64,000 nt of DNA from Theocolax elegans (Eukaryota; Arthropoda; Insecta; Hymenoptera; Cerocephalidae), in contig CM047425.1 of assembly GCA_026168455.1 (NCBI GenBank), forward strand, positions 2,330,001 to 2,394,000, given 5' to 3'. A model generated the notes under the pieces. The model saw only the letters and a list, made by a program, of their open reading frames with translations, was not told the DNA's origin and searched no databases. Within the stretch, counting starts at the first letter, position 1. Each line of letters opens with the position of its first letter. A program made the position numbers and the translations under genes. Below, piece by piece: positions 59,572 to 64,000 of this stretch.

Positions 59572-61254
59572 TTAACCTTGCTTTTGTGCAAGTTCCTTCG
59601 CCTTTGCCTTTTCCAACTTAGCTATCCTAGCAGCAGATTTACTACCAAGTAAACCACCTCCCCAGTGACGCCTGATCTCATCGTGACGGTCGTTAAAGTT
59701 GGTCTTGATGGCTTCAACAACCTTAGTGAAGTTTGCTCTGTCTCCAGAATCAACCTAAAGATATAAATTATTATTAAGTAAACTTTCTAAGATAGAAATT
59801 TTTCATCACAAAAAAATCATTGGATTAACTTTATTTATTTTATCAAATTTAGCTAAATTCATTAATAATTTTATGGTTACATGAAGATCTCGTTTAAAAA
59901 TCAATGCAAGCAATAAAATATACAAATAAAATATAATAATATAATAAAACATATACCTGTGTAAGAGCAACAGCACTGCATGTTTTCCTCCTTACAAGAC
60001 GACCCAAACGTGCTTTGCCCTTAATGATACAGTATGGAACTCCCATTTTACGGCAAAGAGCTGGCAAAAACAGAACAATCTACAAAAAAAAAATAACCAA
60101 GATTAATAAATTTACATAAAATAATCATATATTATGTTATTTATTCAATTAAAAAACAAACCTCAATAGGATCAACATCATGAGCAATGACAACCAACTG
60201 AGCTTTCTTCTGTTCAACTAAGGTTGTAACAGTGTTACTACCACTTCTAATGGTATTAGGCCTCTTAGTAGGAGTATCTTCCTTCTTGGCTACTTTTTCT
60301 TCTGCTCTAGCCTTTAGCCTCAATTTCTTGGCTACTGCAGTTTCTGGCCTGTATTTTTCCAAAATTTTGAACAATTGTGTAGCTACAAGAAAAGGATATT
60401 TCCAATTAAAAATATTATAATAATTAGTTATTTATTTCAAAACTAAAAATCTAATTACCAGTCTGTTTGTCAAGGGTCTGTGTAAATTGGTTGATTGGTG
60501 GTGGTACCTTCAATCTTTTGGAAAGAACAGCCTTTTGCCTCTGGATACGAATGTACTTGGGCCATTTGACAAAGCGGCTAAGATCTCTTTTTGGCTGAAT
60601 GTCCTGACCTACAAAAATTACAATGAAATGATCAACAAACTGGATATACAAAATAAATATTGATCAATGTTTAACAAATACTTACCAATACCAAAATTAC
60701 GAGTGCGCTTCTCAAAAAGGGGGTTAGTTAGCTTCTTGGGTTCAACTTTCTTAACCGCAAGAGGAGCCGCAGCTACCTTCTTTCCTACCTTCTTCTTGGG
60801 CTAAACAAAAAAGAACAACAATCATGAACCATTGTACCAAACCATTAAAAAAACAATCATGAATCTTTTAAAAATTATTAAAAAAAAACACATACACCAA
60901 TGAACAATAAACATATTTTACTCGATTAAAGATACATAAGTGATAAGTAAACAAGAACTACGATTAATCTCAATTAATTATTATTAAAACAAAGTTTCGC
61001 GTATTCTAATTAATCGATTCATATATATAATATGTAAACAGTACACGCGTCCAATCTTGGAAGAAACATACCATAAAATATCACGTTTTGTTTTCGAGGT
61101 TAAGTAACCCTCCAAAAATTTTCAATAATTACACCGTAAAACTCATTTCACGCCTGTTCGTACATATATAAAGATAATAGAAGAAAAAAAATCGTACTCG
61201 AAACAACAGTTTCGTTACTACGAAATAGATAATATTTACCTTCTTTTGCACCAT
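59572..61254 (-). CDS. RpL7A: 60S ribosomal protein L7a (eL8)
   Basis: Six exons (61254-61240, 60800-60686, 60608-60459, 60382-60162, 60079-59957, 59754-59572) encode 268 residues. The very short first exon (MVQKK) is usual for ribosomal protein genes. Characteristic blocks are [55 protein letters not shown], the L7Ae-type fold with [36 protein letters not shown] and the C-terminal [12 protein letters not shown] and [12 protein letters not shown]. The protein is a core part of the large subunit. A pyrimidine tract upstream matches a TOP start (see 61288-61303). It is convergent with VPS53 and head-to-head with the secreted-protein gene. Confidence 0.97.
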
Positions 61255-61587
61255 TTTTATATCCAAGTATCGTTCACCCGGAGAACTGCCAAAGGAAAAG
61301 ACCGAAGCACGTTGCACGAAAAAGTCTCTTCCGCCTTCGACTCAAGGCGGACTTGCATTTACGCGCAACGTCCGGTTTGACGTTTAAATTTTGGACAAAA
61401 AAGCGATACGTGCCTTTATTCTTTCAAAGACATATCATAGCATATATAGGCGAGTAGGCATGGGCGTTGTCTAAAACGTTGTTTGTGTGTGTTTTTGTAT
61501 ATGTATATAGCATTTTGGCATTTAATTGAAATTTTTTTTTTTAAAGAAAAGTGGCAGTAGCATTGTACTGGCCACGATATTGTTAAA
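61255..61587. promoter_or_regulatory. Bidirectional promoter region, RPL7A / secreted cysteine-rich protein
   Basis: The divergent start codons lie 333 bp apart. The RPL7A-proximal part (about 61265-61390) is G/C-rich for this window and contains CGCGCAACGTCCGG. The other half is A/T-rich with a (TGTG)-type stretch near 61480. Confidence 0.5.
61288..61303 (-). promoter_or_regulatory. Probable 5' TOP transcription start of RPL7A
   Basis: The minus strand reads CGGTCTTTTCCTTTGGC about 45 bases upstream of the ATG. A C followed by a pyrimidine run (from 61300) is the terminal oligopyrimidine signature that couples ribosomal protein mRNA translation to TOR signalling. Exact start not proved. Confidence 0.55.
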
Positions 61588-64000
61588 ATGGAGAATATTA
61601 AATTTTTGTTGTTCACGTGTATCGTCTTCTCGTTCGGTTAGTCCTTGTTAATTATAACCTTTGCATTGTATAATTAATAATTGTTTAAAATTTTTGTGAT
61701 TTTTGTTGTTGTTGATGCACGTTTCTACACGAATTTTTTGTACTTTTTGTTTCAGTTACGCTGAGCGTACAGGAACTAAATGCATGTCAGATTCCGCTGA
61801 TCATTCGGGGTGCTTGGTTCTCCTGGGAGAATGGACAAAACACATTGACTGAGATTGATGCTGATTCAATGACCAAGCGAGGATATTGCGTTGATATGAA
61901 AGAAGAATATCATGTGAATTATACATTTGTATTTCGAAAGGATGTATGCTATCATTGCGTTAAACTTCTTGTTCGAACTGTCAATGTTTTGGAGAAATTA
62001 GAAAGTAAATAATTATCAATTAGTTACATATTTTCCTTTTCAGCTGTTTAATATTGTTATTTTTATTTGCAGTGAGTTGTGTCAATCTTCCAGCTGGTAT
62101 GGAACCAACAGTGGATAATGTATGTAAAGGTTTGAGAGCTGATCAGCAATTGATTACATTATTCTCTGAAAATATTGTACCTGTTAATTGCAGATCATCT
62201 CTTGAAGGAGTTTGGCAATTTGCTTATCAGGTATATTAATCAGTATATACATGTTATTTAAAACAGTATTCAGCAAGTTTTTGTTTTATTTTTGTTACAA
62301 ATTTATTAAAATCTGATTTATTTTAAATAATAACAATTAAGATATTAAAAAAAAAATTTTACTGTTCAATGTAATCCACTTTTTGTATTATATTTCTTCA
62401 TTGGCATGTTTTCATGTGAAAGAATAAAGAATAGTTGTAAATAATGTAATATAATATAATAATATAAAAAGTGCATTGCAGTGATGACAGTAAAGTAATT
62501 TACTTATTGTCATTGAAACTATTGTCAGTTTGTCAAATATTATGCAAATAATAACTAAAATTTATTAAATCATTAGAATTTTAAATAATAATAAAATATC
62601 TACCTTCTTTTACAGAATCGATTTAGATTACTGGAGAATGTAATCATCCTGATGCCCAAATTTCGATCGTGTCAAACTGCTGGAACGCAATTCTTCATTA
62701 CTAATCAAAAGTTTAATATAACGTACAAAGCAGTGTATTGGTATGAAAGGAACTTTGACGGTGTAGTTAAAATCATTTATTTCACATAATGTAATGTATG
62801 ACTATAAATTTTTAATACATATCGATTTTATTTTTTAGTTGTTGAATATAGTTGCTTAGGTGATTGGTTCGTTGACAAAAATCACTTCTTTGCTGTTGCA
62901 AACACTAAAGAATCTCGAAAGGACGAAAAATATCGTTGTTTCTTTAAAAAAATCGAGATGATGACTTGTACATTGGTGTGTCCATAACAGCGGAATGTAA
63001 CACTTTAAACACTGCTAATATCGATGCTGACGTTTTCATCAACGAGACACATATTATTGAAACGTGGTATCCTGATGTAGGAAGATACAGAAAAACAATT
63101 TACACTTGTCGAGAACAGAGAGATACAAGATTTATGATGGCAAGATTAACTGTAGATGGATGGTAAGATATAAAATGATCTTAATATATATTCTTGTCTT
63201 GATATCTATGAGTTACTGAAAAATGAATTGCAGTGATGACAGTAAAGTAATTTACTTATTGTCATTGAAACTATTGTCAGTTTGTCAAATATTATGCAAA
63301 TAATAACTAAAATTTATTAAATCATTAGAATTTTAAATAATAATAAAATATCTACCTTCTTTTACAGAATCGATTTAGATTTACTGGAGAATGTAATCAT
63401 CCTGATGCCCAAATTCGATCGTGTCAAACTGCTGGAACGCAATTCTTCATTACTAATCAAAAGTTTAATATAACGTACAAGCAGTGTATTGGTATGAAAG
63501 GAACTTTTGACGGTGGTAAGTTAAAATCATTTATTTCACATAATGTAATGTAATGACTAATAAATTTTTAATACATATCGATTTTATTTTTTAGTTGTTG
63601 AATATAGTTGCTTAGGTGATTGGTTCGTTGACAAAAATCACTTCTTTGCTGTTGCAAACACTAAAGAATCTCGAAAGGACGAAAAATATCGTTGTTTCTT
63701 AAAAAATCGAGATGATGACTTGTACATTGGTGTGTCCATAACAGCGGAATGTAACACTTTAAAAACTGTGGAAAAGAGTCCAGAACGTCTTAGAGTAACA
63801 CCGGCGAAAGCTGAAGTTGTAGAACCAGGCTGTAGATTACCGCAAAATATGTCAGGAAATTGGATAAACACTGCTAATATCGATGCTGACGTTTTCATCA
63901 ACGAGACACATATTATTGAAACGTGGTATCCTGATGTAGGAAGATACAGAAAAACAATTTACACTTGTCGAGAACAGAGAGATACAAGATTTATGATGGC
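61588..64000 (+). CDS. Secreted cysteine-rich protein (DUF7042-7045-like), runs off the window
   Basis: Exons 61588-61636, 61756-62004, 62073-62230, 63368-63515 and 63595-64000 (partial) join in frame. The first ~22 residues (MENIKFLLFTCIVFSFG...) form a signal peptide. The mature part opens with CQIPLIIRGAWFSWENGQN and has regularly spaced cysteines (RGYCVDM, DVCYHCVKL, SCVNLPAG, TGECNHPDAQ, RSCQTAGTQFF, YKQCIGMKGTF, EYSCLGDW). I associate this with an arthropod family of extracellular proteins annotated only by DUF names; I am not certain of the numbering and know no function. NITY, NYTF and NMSG sequons suggest glycosylation. Exons 4 and 5 are present twice. The upstream copy (62471-63228) is frame-broken, so I used the second. 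Confidence 0.75.
62471..63228 (+). pseudogene. Frame-broken partial duplicate of exons 4-5
   Basis: This ~750-bp segment repeats the sequence starting near 63223, including the intron end, exon 4, the next intron and exon 5. It carries about half a dozen one-base gains or losses in homopolymers (for example AGATTACT versus AGATTTACT, CAAATTTCG versus CAAATTCG, TACAAAGC versus TACAAGC, ACTTTGAC versus ACTTTTGAC). A 105-base (35-codon) segment of exon 5 is missing after AACACTTTAA, with TAA microhomology at the join. It could not be spliced into a working message. Confidence 0.75.
63229..64000 (+). repeat. Second, intact copy of the exon 4-5 duplication
   Basis: From GAATTGCAGTGATGACAG the sequence repeats 62471 onward with open reading frames preserved. 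It includes the 35 codons lost from the first copy. The duplication continues to the window edge, so its full length is unknown. Confidence 0.75.

Noticed and set aside
60383..61239. snoRNA genes in RPL7A introns
   Set aside because: Ribosomal protein introns often host C/D snoRNAs, but I could not find paired C (RTGATGA) and D (CTGA) boxes with a closing stem in these introns.
63638..63901. Minus-strand 87-codon frame
   Set aside because: It is antisense to exon 5 of the secreted-protein gene.

Overview
This is an AT-rich animal nuclear window. The spliced, metazoan-type genes (Gemin2, UBL4A, VPS53, RPL7A), short AT-rich introns, long A/T-rich intergenic DNA, microsatellites, and abundant piggyBac-type and R1/jockey-like elements point to an insect. 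Hymenoptera seems likely, but nothing in the window proves it.

Region 1 (1-31 kb) is gene-poor. It holds palindromic MITEs, a (TG)n tract, large near-identical direct repeats (9.2-11.8, 15.3-19.6 and 23.7-25.6 kb), a tandem array of fold-back units (15.9-17.6 kb), a degenerate minisatellite (14.0-14.8 kb) and a 5'-truncated non-LTR retrotransposon with a long open RT frame (27.2-29.3 kb, minus). Two GC-richer patches on the minus strand (22604-22656 and 3445-3591) look like the first two coding exons of one unrecognised gene split by a ~19-kb intron. They join in frame.

Region 2 (32-42 kb) holds the last three exons of a secreted cystine-knot factor that resembles the Trunk family (plus strand, first exon not found). 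Two intronless NXF-family mRNA-export genes follow in tandem (plus strand, 546 and 543 aa).

Region 3 (42-47.5 kb) has a decayed piggyBac element with recognisable terminal repeats and a nested MITE, the 3' end of another LINE, and two identical tRNA-Gly(GCC) genes.

Region 4 (47.7-64 kb) is a compact housekeeping block: DUS3L(-), PSMD8/RPN12(-), UBL4A(+), GEMIN2(-), VPS53(+), RPL7A(-) and a secreted cysteine-rich protein (+, runs off the window). Three pairs are head-to-head over 330-430 bp and two are tail-to-tail, so most share promoter or terminator space. Their jobs are separate: tRNA modification, proteasome lid, tail-anchored protein/BAG6 quality control, snRNP assembly, GARP/EARP tethering and ribosome. 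The grouping looks like dense packing rather than a pathway. The last gene carries an indel-ridden partial duplication of its own exons that may be an assembly artefact.

Exon coordinates were worked out by hand from splice consensus and reading-frame continuity. Family assignments come from recognition of conserved motifs without database searches.
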